Assembly (NCBI GenBank): GCA_032622095.1
Contig: CP136069.1
Location: forward strand, 29,762,342 to 29,826,341
DNA: 64,000 nucleotides
Reading direction: 5' to 3'
From: Siphonodentalium dalli
Lineage: Eukaryota; Mollusca; Scaphopoda; Gadilida; Siphonodentaliidae
The position numbers were made by a program, and so were the translations under genes. Below the pieces are notes generated by a model. It saw only the letters and a list, made by a program, of their open reading frames with translations, made no database searches and was not told the origin of the DNA. Positions 1-10,896 of the stretch are shown in pieces. Within the stretch, counting starts at the first letter, position 1. Each line of letters begins with the position of its first letter.

Positions 1-545
1 AAAACACTTCCCGGACAAACGTACACTTAGGTATCAAGTTTCGTCGAAATCCGTCCGGAAGTTTTCCCGGCCATAGCTAACAGACAAAAGTCACAAACTA
101 TACATTAGGTTTTAGCTGGGTACCTGTCTGACGGGCATGTGGGTGAGACGAAATTTGTTGGCATCCCCATCTACACCAACACCCCCAAAAAATGGTGGAA
201 ATCGGGCCAGTGGATACCCAGATACAGTTCAATGTCATTTAAAATATCAAGTTCACGCCGCACGGGCATCCGGGTGTGACGAAATTGCTCAGCGCCTGAA
301 ACTACCCCCACATACCAAATTTGGTGAAAATCGGCTCAGCGGAGAACTTGAGTTCAAGGTCATTTGAAGGTCAAGGTCACGCCGCACGGGCAAACGGATA
401 TACCCATGTTAGTCCTCAGGTCAAACTACATACCCGTACCAAGTTTCATCAAAATCGGTTAGCCGTTTCCGATTCCATCGCGGAAACACACACACACATA
501 CATACACACACACCCACACGCACAGACCACAAACTTTCTTCAAAT
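1..545 (+). repeat. Degenerate LINE/SINE-type 3' tail with CA microsatellite
   Basis: Three diverged units of roughly 150 bp repeat the theme 'aagtttcatcaaaatcgg', 'aaggtcaaggtcacgccgcacgggc' and end in an ACAC-rich tract at about 484-525. The 'accaagtttcatcaaaatcggttagccgtttc' type of phrase is familiar from 3' tails of RTE-like LINEs and their SINE partners in invertebrates; that assignment is by memory of style, not by a search. Short open frames across it (137-551) follow the repeat and look non-coding. The element runs off the left edge of the window. Confidence 0.45.
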
Positions 546-1819
546 ATATAATAGATTCTTTATGGAGGTCAAGTTTAAATTGATATCGTACTCCCATGTT
601 TCTGTTCGTCAGATACAGGCTCGAGTATGTAGGAGCCTCAATACCGGTATATTTCTAAAGGATAGCTATAAAAGGCCTCTGCATATTGACATTAGCGCGT
701 ACATCGCAACACATATCTAGCAAAATGGCCCTTTAAGTGAGATGTCTTTCAACAGAGGTCAAGGTCATTTTATGGTCAAGGTCAAGGTCATATAAGCCCC
801 CCACATCAACTTGACAACAAATTTGGTTGAGGCTTAATTCCAACTTCACCAACGAAGGCGACCCATGTTATGATGGACATATCATTTGACTTCCTCGCTG
901 CCACCACTGCTCACAAATGATTTCAAATAATAAGCCGCGTTCCGATGTTGAGTGTGAATACCTGGCAGCCAGCCAATACTATTCGCGCGACATACAACCG
1001 TGAAAAAATCCCCCTTGTTAGGGTAGATTGGTTCAATCATTTATCTCGAAGGAATTGATAAGCCGCTGATATGTCTGTGAGGCCAAATCGTTGCGAGACG
1101 GGAACTTATTGAATGTGTTGTCCGCCTATTAGGGGGATTTTTCGCTGAGCAATTTGTCCGGAGGAAAATTACACGCAGCTAAGGCGGGATCGTTATTACA
1201 AAACACCATAAGTAAACATCGGCGCAACACACGATGTCGTGCTATACATTGTTGGAAAGGGTACATCCTTGGCTATTCAACTGTGGTAATTTGATTCTGA
1301 AGCAGGCACGTTTGCTTGTGCTATTTTCGCATATATCTTTTGCGAAAACGGTTATAAATGCAACCAAGTCTAGTATACTGATGTGAAATCAGTGTTTCCT
1401 GCGGAGACCAATTTTTTCTGGATTCTAGCCCACGACACCAAATGACGCAAATGACGTCATGGACCATGTCATGACGTCTTCGCTGATTTTATTCAGCTAA
1501 CCAACGAAATTGGTCAAACGAAACTAATCTATAGGCCAAAATCACGTAGGAATTGTTCAGAAAAACTAAAGTTGTTAATTTTATAACCATCCCGTTGGTC
1601 CACTTCCGATTCTGTGTCACCGTTTCTTTTTGGGATATTATTGTTCCCATGATTCTATGCGAAAGCGAAGCGGAAGTCACGTGATTTTTAACCCATTTTT
1701 CTTGTCCGGATTTTCATCGCGTCGAAATGCTGTTTCATGGTATTGTAAAAATTAATGACGTCATTCACGCCTAAACATGAAAAGCAACAACGCGCCTGCG
1801 GCGCGTTGTGGTTGCTAAT
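546..1819. other. Gene-free stretch left of the duplications
   Basis: No gene recognised. It holds a short run of AAGGTCA units (about 745-792), an imperfect inverted pair built on 'aaaaatcccccttnttag' at about 1003-1024 and 1128-1147 that could bound a small decayed foldback element, and two full TGACGTCA palindromes at 1452-1459 and 1756-1763. Nothing else could be supported on either strand. Confidence 0.5.
1788..1808. other. Perfect GC-rich hairpin at the edge of duplicated block A
   Basis: Perfect 9-bp stem CAACGCGCC / GGCGCGTTG with a 3-nt loop, ending 11 bp before block A begins at 1820. It is absent from the left flank of copy 2 (before 11677), so it belongs to the unique flank and not to the duplicated unit. 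No function can be assigned. Confidence 0.6.
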
Positions 1820-2536
1820 ATTTTGGTATTAGCTCGCTGGGACAAGCTATTGATACACTGTTTATTTCTCGAGCATTTAGAGCTATTTCATCGTAGAGCA
1901 TATAATAAAAGTATATATAGAGTCCGATAAGATAACAATGTTTCATTAAAACGGTAAACATTGAAAAGGGTCAAAACATCGAAAATTATTCTGAAAATCA
2001 TATTCAGACTAAATTAATTTAACTTACTGCACGATTAGTGATGTTTATTGACAAATCACTAATAGTTTTGTTTACATAAAAATGGTTTCAACAAACGAAA
2101 TTTCGTTATTGGAGTTGTTTGGAGAACTTTTAATAATGAATATAAGAAACTATTTCTCCACGTTCTATGTGATAATGTTTCTAAGACTTTATCTTGTTTG
2201 TACATTTACTCAATACGAGTGCCTTGGGTCCCTTTAAAAGAAATGTTCATCACTTATCTCATCAAAATTTACATTTATGTTGAACTCTCAGTGTAGATTT
2301 TTTTGTACCACTTATCTGTAAATTTTGAACAGAATATGTAAATCCATGTTGAATTATCCTTAATATTACAATAAGTTTATATTTCCATTTACAATTTTTG
2401 TTGACACACTTGTTATTATATTTAATTCTGAGAGTGTTTTAATCCCTTTAAACTCTACTTGCAAAGAAAATTATTTTATGCAACATGTCCCTTATGTGCA
2501 TCAACCCTTCTTTATCTTTAATTGTGATCAAGTTTG

Positions 2537-2686
2537 GACTCAATATATGGAATATAGCATCGTGATAACATAGGACTTTCACCAGGACTCAATATAATGG
2601 ATTAAAGCATCGTGATAACGTAGGACTTTCACCAGGACTCAATATAATGGATTAAAGCATCGTGATAACGTAGGACTTTCACCAGG
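2537..2686 (+). repeat. Tandem repeat, about 49-bp unit, three copies
   Basis: Three successive units start at 2537, 2585 and 2635, each reading ggactcaatat(a)atgg ... agcatcgtgataac ... taggactttcacca. The same array is present in copy 2 at about 12394-12542 with small differences in the second and third units. No coding potential. Confidence 0.85.
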
Positions 2687-2711
2687 CCTCGAAATATGGT
2701 GCCAGACATTT

Positions 2712-2775
2712 GCAGAATGAGGTCCTCAAAGGGTGAATTTAGTTCTATATTCACCCCCTGGGGACCTCATTCTGC
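2712..2775. repeat. H2 family hairpin (half element)
   Basis: GCAGAATGAGGTCC ... GGACCTCATTCTGC inverted pair with a short A/T-rich middle, preceded by 'cagacatttgcag'. It is one hairpin module of the H2 MITE family whose full-length form is at 41664-42074. The distal sequence to about 2890 resembles the H2 spacer ('ggcacctcgattatgc'), so this is a one-sided copy. The same truncated copy is in block A copy 2 at 12569-12632. Confidence 0.75.
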
Positions 2776-3025
2776 ATGGCCTCATTTGCTATGGGAGACT
2801 TAGACACATATTTCAGTTCCCAGATGTTGATGCGCACCCATTGGGCACCTCGATTATGCATTGTGTCGTCTGCCAATGTGGCGATATAGAGTAATTAAAC
2901 TGAAAATGAATCAGAATATGTTAAATGTTCAAATTTGTTTCTGTAATCAACTAAATAAAAATTATAATATTTAATTATTTGTTTTCTACAATTGATAATG
3001 ATAACATAATTAAGCTGTTAGTTAA

Positions 3026-3288
3026 TTAACCCTTTCATGGCTGGAGCTTCCTGAAATTTTGCGAAAACCCTGTGCCAATGCATTCTCTTATATATGCGAG
3101 TCTCCCATAGGGAGCCTTGCAAATATAAGAGAATACATTGGCCAACATATATTTACCTTGACCTTGTCAGCCAGTGCATTCTCTTATATATGTAAGGCTC
3201 CCTATGGGAGACTTGCATAAATAAGAGAATGCACTGGCACAAGGTCTTGAATGCTGCACCAGCGCAGCTCCCATCATGAAAGGGTTAA
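3026..3288. mobile_element. H1 family MITE (TTAACCCTTTCATG ends, two internal hairpins)
   Basis: Begins TTAACCCTTTCATGGCTGG and ends GCTCCCATCATGAAAGGGTTAA-like, so it is framed by TTAA with CCCTTT termini, as in piggyBac-type elements. Inside are two separate palindromes of about 65 bp, each of the form 'ccaatgcattctcttatatatgc' / 'gcatatataagagaatgcattgg' folding around ctcccatagggag. No transposase. The superfamily assignment rests on the TTAA site and CCC terminus alone. Confidence 0.75.
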
Positions 3289-3967
3289 GGTTTTGGTTAA
3301 TTATACCATGTATTCTGTCGCAAGTTATGAACGATTGGTGACAAACACCAATTTCTTCTAACTGTTGGTAAATGATTTTTTTTTCTCACCCAGATATTTT
3401 CAAATGCCTTCAACAGTGCTGAGCATTTAATTTATATGTTAACAATGGCTCCATTCCCAGTTCTGCACACACAGTAAAAAGACAAAAAAGTATGCTTAAC
3501 TATGTGATGACTAAATAGTCATTGATGAGTAGCTTACTTGAGAAATGTTCAGGTAATTGTTAAATGGCCCATTATGCCCTTTTTGATGTTTTTATTTTTA
3601 TTTTACAACTGCGGTAACAGGAGTTTGAAATTTCAGTCTGATAAATATGTTGAGATCAATATCTTTACCAGAAATTATCCTATTTCGGATCAATTTTAAG
3701 TTCTAAAAGCCCATCTGGGGTGCAGTGTCAAATTCAAAGTTAGAAACCCCCAACTAAAGACTTTCTAGTGTGACCATATTTGGTGTGGGGCCCCACACTG
3801 TGGTCTGTGAATGTAGCCATTGTATTCATGTATTTGTTTCCCTTCATATCAAATCAAATTTGGTTTAAAATCTGTATAGGACCAAGAAAAACAGAGAAAT
3901 TTAACTAATTCAATAAAAAAATGTAAAACAATTCACTTCAAGTTTTATTACTTCCAATACCACGCCT

Positions 3968-4054
3968 GCCATTCGATTTGCCGCCTCTCTGGCTGACAAG
4001 ACTGCTCTAAAAGGCCGCCTCTGTGGCCAGAACGTTGCTATTTCGAGAGGCTGA
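3968..4054 (+). pseudogene. Short coding-like stretch followed by splice-donor consensus, unrecognised
   Basis: An open run of 28 codons ends in TGA at 4052-4054. Its composition is protein-like (AIRFAASLADKTALKGR... and ...NVAISRG at the end). The tail vaguely recalls the SGGN loop region of fold-type II PLP enzymes, but this is too short to claim. AATAAA (4068-4073) and a strong donor ACAG|GTAAGT (GT at 4087) follow. It is kept in block A copy 3 (30644 onward) with one change (S to W) and partly deleted in copy 2. It could be chance or a fossil exon. Confidence 0.2.
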
Positions 4055-4510
4055 AGGTGCTTCCATCAATAAAACTGAATTGACAGGTAAGTATCAAAAT
4101 TAACAGATTCACCCTGTACTGTGATTATAGCCTGACTGTACATTTTATCACTAACCGCAGAAATATCTAGACTCATACAATAGGCTTTCCAAAGCGAGTA
4201 GGTATGACATTTTCTCACACCCCTGCCCAATGACGCATGTCTTCTATTCCATTGTATCTCATGGTTCGGCCAGGTGTGAGAAAATTATGAAATCCGAACT
4301 GAGTTTCTTGTTGACATGGTCCACATGTATAGTGGGTGGATGGCAGATATAGAAACCCAGACAATGTATACAACGAACACGGATCATTGTCTACACGAAG
4401 CCTGGAAAAACACAAGGACCCCGGATCAAATGTTGATATTCAATCAGGCTTCTTGTGGACAATGTCTCCGGGGTTGTTGGTTCCCCAGTTTCCTGTAAAC
4501 TTGCTCCGGC

Positions 4511-4942
4511 AAGCCTGCAAATAGCGTGTCTGTCATTTGCAGAATGAGGTCCCCAGATGGTGAAATTAGTGACGCTATCCCGCACAACTAAATTCACCCT
4601 CTGTGGACCTCATTCTGCTTAGGCCCTCAACTGCTATGGTAGATCTAGGATCAGTTTGAAGTTCCCTAGTTGAAGTCGGTGATGATCACCCAATTGGGCA
4701 CCTCGATTATGGATTTTACCTTCTGCAAATTAGGGGATATAGAAACTTCCCAGATGGGAAAACGTAACTAAAAACAATGTTAATTTGATACTATAGATAC
4801 TTCCCATAAGATGAGACCTAAGCAGAATGAGGTCCGCAGAGGATGAATTTTGTGATGCTAGCCCGCTGTGCGGGATAGCATCGCTAAATTCACCCTCTGG
4901 GGACCTCATTCTGCAAATGACAGACACGCTGTTTGCAGGCTT
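4511..4942. mobile_element. H2 family MITE, full-length with extended ends
   Basis: Outer inverted repeats AAGCCTGCAAA...GTGTCTGTCATTTGCAG and the complementary right end enclose two hairpins, at about 4539-4612 and 4823-4917. The right one is nearly perfect (GCAGAATGAGGTCC... around gctagcccgctgtgcgggatagc). A spacer of about 210 bp sits between them. Non-coding; open frames over it are by-products of symmetry. Present in block A copy 3 at 31195-31616 and missing in copy 2, where the surrounding 1279 bp are deleted. Confidence 0.8.
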
Positions 4943-6105
4943 GTACTCAGGGTGTCTTTCTTTGTCGTTCCCTTATTTTGTCACAAGAAATGGGATTTAT
5001 ATTAAAGGCCCATTTAATTTTCGAGTCACCGATTATTTTTTATAGTGACTTGATATACGGTTTTAATAACAATATGTGCCATAAAATATGATTAAAATAC
5101 TATAATTCATCACTATTTGAAACATCTGTGTCTCAGAAGATGCCCACAGAGAAATAAAAAACTGCTGAAGACTTCCCCCCTCTTGCATCCAGAATGCAAC
5201 AGAATTCAAAGTTGTTCAATTAAATGGGAACAAGTCTATCTTCAATATATAGAGTTATTCCCCCTGCATTGAAAATAATACTGATTTTTACTTCAATCTT
5301 GATGAAAAAACGCATTGGCAACTCAACAAAAACAAGAAGTCCACAGTATATTGCACCGGATAAGTTGATAATACAATGTTTTGGAGCTTCCTCTTTCAAA
5401 TGGTATATATATGGCATATATTTTATATAAAGTAATCTGGGGGTTCGAAATTAAGTGGGCTGTTAACATCTGGTTTGGGATCTTCTGCATGCCATTGGGC
5501 TTCCTGTAGACATGCTCTGGGGGTTTTATGTGTGTCTATCAGCCACGCAGGATGATATATCATATATGTATTGATCTATATTTATCCACAAGGCGAAAGC
5601 ATAATTACACAATTAATTAATTTAGTTTGAGGACTGAACATTATAGTCCAGGAGATATTGGTAGACCTCTGCACCCCCCCCCCACCAGGACTCAACTTCA
5701 CCCCACTAATTTTGATATTCAATCACGTTTCTTGTGGTCTCCCAGATTTCTTCTAGACTCGCTCCGTGTGTCTTTCGTTGTCATTCCCTTACACGAAATG
5801 GGATTTATTATCATTTGGTTAGGGGGGTCTTGTGCATAGGTAAGACTGATGTAAATATATTTGGGAGAGACATCTAGCGGATGCGGGAGGAATATATAGG
5901 AGAGAATAAAATGGACACTGGGCCCTGATTGGTCAATAGCCTTTTGTGCTTTTTTGCTTTAAAAAATAATCACACCTCTTCCCTGTGATTTCCCATAGGT
6001 GACGTACATTGGCACAGGAATAAACCATTTGTATTGAGTGAAGTTTAAATTGTTTGGTGTGGTCTAAAAGTATGACATTATTTTTTTTTAGCGCGGGACT
6101 GACGC

Positions 6106-6165
6106 TAGTTACGAAAACACGACTTAAAGGCGATTTAGTTACGAAAACACGACTTAAAGGCGATT
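6106..6165 (+). repeat. Exact 30-bp tandem duplication
   Basis: The 30-bp unit starting TAGTTACGAAAACACGACTT occurs twice back to back (6106-6135 and 6136-6165). Block A copy 2 has it only once (near 14568-14600), so the duplication arose after the two blocks separated, or was lost from copy 2. Confidence 0.9.
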
Positions 6166-6284
6166 TCCCTGCTGGACGGAAATTGTTTTTTTGTGCATAA
6201 TTTTTTTTCGCAAATGTCAATCTTTCAGATTTCATGAAAGAAAATTTTGGAACGAGGATTTATATTGTAAACAGCATACACTAA

Positions 6285-6560
6285 AACGTTTGCACTGCAT
6301 GATAGATACTGCATGAAACCGGTACAACACTTGTAACACCCGTCTACGAGCGGTCTCTCTGGTATCTCAGAAATAATGTAACACTTGTAACGCTTTGTAA
6401 CAGGTTGCTACACTGAGACGGTAGGAATAAAATATGCTGCGGTTTTCTACTGGGACTTTAAATCATTTGTAACACTTTTAACACTGTTACAAAATGCCTA
6501 GTGGAGGAAAAATGTACCGGATTCATGCAATATATGCTGCATGAGGCCTATGGCAAACAT
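6285..6560. mobile_element. Short foldback element with TGTAACAC motifs
   Basis: The left end (...tactgcatgaaaccggtacaac) and right end (...gtaccggattcatgcaatat...) are imperfect inverted repeats of about 30 bp. The interior has several TGTAACAC/TTGTAACGC units and one 'cgtctacgagcggtctctctgg' segment. The copy 2 equivalent is at about 14730-14985. The palindromic Polinton-like element of copy 2 inserted about 20 bp beyond its right end. Confidence 0.45.
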
Positions 6561-6564
6561 TTAC

Positions 6565-6570
6565 AACAGT
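6565..6570 (+). other. Empty insertion site of the palindromic element
   Basis: In copy 1 the sequence reads straight through 'catttacAACAGTgtaacctg'. In copy 2 the same flanks are separated by 9905 bp and AACAGT is present on both sides (15000-15005 and 24911-24916). This identifies AACAGT as a 6-bp target site duplication and fixes the element ends to the base. Confidence 0.95.
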
Positions 6571-7341
6571 GTAACCTGTTGGTTATAATACACGAAATAG
6601 AAATTAGTAGAGTGTTTTCCCCTGGGACCCCCAAGCTAGGATCAGCATAAAAAAAATATCCTGATAGCTGAATGGTCAATGATGCATGGATGAAAAGTGC
6701 ACGAAAAAATGCACAAACGTGTTTCCCGTCAAGAAACATGCAACATAGCCACATGGTGAAAGGTTACGGATTTTAAATTGGTGAATAATTTTTGGCAGGG
6801 GTTTGTGATTTTTTCGAAGTCATTTCCCCCCTCCATTTTAAGGGTAGTGTGACGTTTGTCAAAACTGCAGTGTGACGCAATACATTGACAAGTACTTTTG
6901 GGCACATGTTCGTGTGTCTAAAAGGACGTTCTTTAATTTATTGTGTCCCCCCCCCCCCCTCCCGTTCGCGCAGGGTCAACCCTTTCCTGGGGCCTTTGCA
7001 AATCATTTGGTGTATTGTCACCTATAGTGAAAAATTGTCGTTTTTTCAGATTTCTGCTCTGAAACAAGTCCCGTGCTCATTATCCCCATAAAGGAAATTG
7101 GAAACATAAAGTATGCGACACGAAAGATTATTTGGCGCGGGACCCGTCCCATAAAATTAAAAATTAACCCCTCAGATGCCATCTCTGCTTTTCGTTGTAG
7201 AACCGAAAAATTGCCATTTTCGAACTGTTTTGGGACCCTTGGATGCCCCTTTAACGAACGTGAGACCACATTGTTGGGCGTCCGACAACCTAGATTAACG
7301 CCAAGGCAGATCTGTCGGGTTTGAGCACGACATGGTAGTAA

Positions 7342-8315
7342 GGGTGCATTTACATTGCTATAGAAATGTATATAGATCTGTATGAAGTCACGTGTCGCGC
7401 ATTACTGTGATCACAACATGATTACCAATAGTGAACGCGCGCTGATCTGTACTCTGGTAATTGACAATTCACTGCGAGACGTGTCAGTTTAGGCCAGACA
7501 TGAAAATGTATCAACTATCAGCAGATAACAGCGATTTGGTATGTGCCGCATGTATTTAAAGTGTATCCTTATACCACTTGATAATGGTTCGAAGAAAGAA
7601 TGAAAATCATGCAGTTACCCTACAACACCCTTTATTTGACCAAATGTAGTAAAATTTTCAACTGATGACAATTCCAATGACAATGTTAACCAATGTAGGA
7701 CAATATTGTTTTCTTAAATTACATGCAGTTTCTATATATAGCTGTTAGACAATAAATATGATGATGATGACTGGCCACGGGGAGGGACCAGGACACAATC
7801 TTTCCAAGTGTTGGACATTTCCAACATTACATCCGCCCCTATGATAAGGTTGGAAAATTTCCAGCTGATGGCCATTCCAGTCCAAAATTTTGATAAAAAG
7901 TAGGAAATTATGCAAATATTGGTCCGAAAACAATACCCCCCCCCCCAAATAAAATGTTTGAAAATCAAACTACAAGATCATTTTTAATCTATTGTTGGTT
8001 TGGAAATTACAACTAATGTTGTGTCAGGTATGAAATATCCAACCGTTGAACAAGTTGCCACGTCCCTATCCGTGTTCAATATTCGAAATACACGGGTTGA
8101 AATGACAACGAAAACATTCGCCAAGCCCGAGTAACAATTAATCAAAACTGATTTGCCTGTCGCAATATATGGGCGTTGACCGTGACGTGTAGCGGTCACG
8201 ATTTTTGCTCACACGAACTAATACCGTTTTCTTTCTGTGTGCAGTTCTATATCAACCCGTTTACACTGTCTGCGTGTAGATCTGTGTACATTTCTATAGC
8301 AATGTAAATGCACCC
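7342..8315. mobile_element. Harbinger-like MITE with TAA target duplication
   Basis: A 974-bp insertion private to block A copy 1. Terminal inverted repeats of about 38 bp start GGGTGCATTTACATTGCTAT on both ends. TAA is present at 7339-7341 and 8316-8318, while copy 2 (near 25673) has the uninterrupted site. A 3-bp TAA/TTA duplication with G-rich ends fits the PIF/Harbinger superfamily; no transposase is present, so this is non-autonomous. The interior is AT-rich with no supported gene. Confidence 0.85.
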
Positions 8316-8683
8316 TAAAGCGTGATGTCATTATGAACCATACTCTAAAACATGATGCAAAATCGGACCAGTATCGGGTCAAACTTTAAAATGACAGGTT
8401 GACAAAAATGCCAACCCTGGAAGTTGGCAGAAGTGGTTTGTCGATCCAACGCGCCCAAATTTCCAATTTTCCCTGGGACAAAGATGGGGAGAAGTTGCAC
8501 ATTTTAGGGAGAAGATGTCTCACAAGTCACCCTCTTGGCTGGTCTCTGTGCCCGTATAGATCATACCCCAACAGTTCAAAATCTGGGAAGTTTTTGTTAT
8601 TCAGGGCCACGTATTCAGTTCAATGTTCAATGCGATATATTGACTCAAACAATAATGCAATCTCGAGCTGGGACCACCCATAA

Positions 8684-9012
8684 TTTAGCATCACTAAATT
8701 CACACTCTGGGGACCTCATTCTGCTTTGGTCTCATCTGCTATGGACAGTTTCTTTATTATCAAATTTCTATAGAAAATTCGTAACGTAGATTCTATTTTT
8801 TGTTTAGTTTAGTTTTTCTATATCCCAAATTTTATTGCGTAATGGGTGAATATCACCAACATTAATCTGATCCTATGTCTCCCATAGCAGTTGCGATGAG
8901 GACTGAGCAGAATGAGTTCCCCAGAGGATAAAATTGGTGAAGCTAGCCCATCGTGCAGGATAGAATCACTAAATTCACCCTCTGGGGAATTCATTCTGCA
9001 AATGTCAGACAC
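8684..9012. mobile_element. H2 family MITE, left-truncated
   Basis: The left hairpin is represented only by its right half (gcatcactaaattcac...cctcattctgc, 8684-8733). The right hairpin (about 8909-9000) is complete and is followed by aaatgtcagacacc. The spacer keeps the H2 landmarks 'tctcccatagcagttg' and the tract around the family's 'cctcgattatgc'. Related half-copies sit at the equivalent places in block A copy 2 (26056-26094) and in the PDZ gene 3' region (27703-28093). Confidence 0.7.
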
Positions 9013-9149
9013 CCAGATGGTGAATATTGATGTAAACATATTTTATCATAATACATGTAACATATGAACATTTAACAAAAGTTTAGACAATATAGTATAG
9101 ATAAATGATTTGGAAAGGGGATTAAACAAGCCCAGGGTCATTTATTAAA

Positions 9150-9408
9150 TTTGTTCCCCAAATGGTGAATATTGTAATATGCACCCATTGGGAACCTTGA
9201 TTATGCTATGTGTCTTTGTAAAGAAGATTCTATAGAAACTAAACAACTTGTTAATTTGACAATAAATATACTTTCCAGAAAAGTTTAAACATATGCAGAA
9301 ATTAGGCCCCCCCCCCCAGTGGGTGAATTTAGTGATGCAAGCCCACTATGAAGGGTAGTGTCACTAAATTCACCCTCTGTGGACCTCATTCTGCAATGTC
9401 AGGCACCT
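9150..9408. repeat. H2 family half-element
   Basis: Begins in H2 spacer-like sequence (gttccccaaatggtgaat...gcacccattgggaacc) and contains one hairpin, about 9294-9395, with the usual gtgaatttagtgatg / catcactaaattcac arms. It ends in aatgtcaggcacc. The left arm is disrupted by a C12 run at 9307-9318. The same degenerate copy is at about 28250-28540 in block D copy 2. Confidence 0.65.
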
Positions 9409-9649
9409 TATTCCCAGTTCTGGTGTTTTTTTGACTTGAAATAATGTTTGCGCGTCACTGAAATAGGTCTTGTGTTTAGAAGATTAAAATTATTACATGC
9501 TTTTGTTATGTGCAAATGCAATCCATTAATTAACTTACATACTAAATTTTGAAGTGTTTGCTGGTTTGTTGATCATATGTTTAAGCTTGCTGATTATATA
9601 TTTTTGAATGAGTACAACTTTGTGAAATTTAAGAAAATGACTCTCCAAC

Positions 9650-10006
9650 TGAACTTTTCCGTGGCTGGAGCTTCCTGAAATTTTGAGAAAACACTGAGCC
9701 AATGCATTCTGTTATATATGCTAGTCTCCCATAGGGAGCCTTGCATATATAAGAGAATGGACTGAATTACAAGATCAAGTTAAATATTGTTAAGCCAATG
9801 CATTCTCTTATATATGCTAGTCTCCCATAGGGAGCCTTGCATATATAAGAGAATGCACTGAATTACAAGATCAAGTTAAATATGTTTACGCCAATGCATT
9901 CTCTTTTATATATGCAAGGCGCCCTATGGGAGACGCATATATAAGAGAATGCATTGGCACAGGGTTTTCGCAAAAATTCATGAAGCTCCAGTCATGGAAG
10001 GGTTAA
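9650..10006. mobile_element. H1 family MITE with three internal hairpins
   Basis: The right end is GGAAGGGTTAA; the left end is a decayed relative of TTAACCCTTTCATGGCTGG (gaacttttccgtggctgg). Three palindromic modules follow one another at about 9694-9760, 9785-9850 and 9893-9957, each with cattctcttatatatgc arms around a CTCCCATAGGGAG-like core. The equivalent in block D copy 2, 28782-29138, keeps TTAA on the left. The internal module has evidently been duplicated relative to 3026-3288. Confidence 0.75.
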
Positions 10007-10547
10007 ATAAGCATTGTAAAATAACACGTTACCAAATCAATAAAATAGGCCAGGAAATGATACCATTTCAATCAATGGATTCAAATTGACATAAACTTTT
10101 TTACTAATGAATGAATTTTGCATTTTTTGTTGATCAATATGTTGTTTTTTTTCAATTTCCCCTCATCATCAAATTTTACTACATGTATGTTAGTGGTTAT
10201 GGTACTACGCCCCATTTCTAAGTCAGTAGCTTCTATGGTGTGGCAGTTTCATGGACAGAAGAGTTCATACTTTTCACCATAGGAATTGGTAAATTACTGT
10301 AATACGTACCACATATTCACAGAATCATAATTAAACCTCATCATTATTCATTGTTATTAATAATCATTCATACATTAATATTTTCATAAAGAGCCTGCCC
10401 CCCAAAATAAGCTAATACTCAGCTTCAGATTCAGAGCTTCAAATACAATTGAGCTTTCAAAGTATTTAAAATGAAAATTCTATACTTTTGAACTTTGACT
10501 TTGAGGGTATTATCACAAGGTGGTTTGTATGCCATATGTTGATAACA

Positions 10548-10710
10548 GAGAGAATGCATTGGCCTTAAAATATTTACCTTCATCTTGTAAGCCAGTGCAT
10601 TCTCTTATTAATGTGAGGGTCCTTATGGGCAACTCGCATATATAAGAGAATGCTCTGACACAGGATCTTTAATGCTGCACCAAGTGCAGCTCCCGTCATG
10701 AAAGAGTTAA
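10548..10710. repeat. H1 family MITE fragment (right half)
   Basis: Holds 'agaatgcattggcc', then one complete hairpin module (ccagtgcattctcttattaatg...catatataagagaatgc) and the right end gcagctcccgtcatgaaagagTTAA. The left end is missing. The same fragment is at about 29685-29842 in block D copy 2. Confidence 0.7.
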
Positions 10711-10896
10711 CGACAGAGAGATACCCCACTGTGGCTGAGTATTAGCTATCTTAGAGAGCTTGAGAAGCTGTTGTGAGTGATATTTACATGTGGGGTTATA
10801 TCACACCGATATCTGTAGGGGCCTGATATTCCATTGTTCGTTTTCATTGATATTCCAAATGCCAGATGCAAATAATTTTAAGTAAATTTATTAATT

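Larger units (their letters stand above)
1820..8831 (+). repeat. Segmental duplication block A, copy 1
   Basis: Matches 11677-15005 plus 24911-26181 (copy 2), and in part 30033-32845 (copy 3), in direct orientation and almost base for base over the stretches compared. Shared sequence starts at 'attttggtattagctcgc' in copies 1 and 2. Compared with copy 2 it keeps an extra 1279 bp (about 4433-5711) and about 130 bp around 4000-4130, and has a private 974-bp insertion at 7342-8315. No intact gene was found. It carries several H1 and H2 MITE copies annotated separately. Confidence 0.9.
8837..10896 (+). repeat. Segmental duplication block D, copy 1
   Basis: Direct-orientation counterpart of 27918-30028, from 'gcgtaatgggtgaat' to 'ttaatt'. 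A block of about 50 bp present in the other copy around 28297-28350 is missing here near 9219. The block consists of MITE copies and AT-rich spacer with no gene. In copy 1 it follows block A; in copy 2 it follows the PDZ exon. Confidence 0.9.

Noticed and set aside
5220-5430. Open frames on both strands (65-68 codons), conserved at 32361-32654
   Set aside because: Conservation is explained by the segmental duplication; both strands are open, there is no domain, and no start context distinguishes one.
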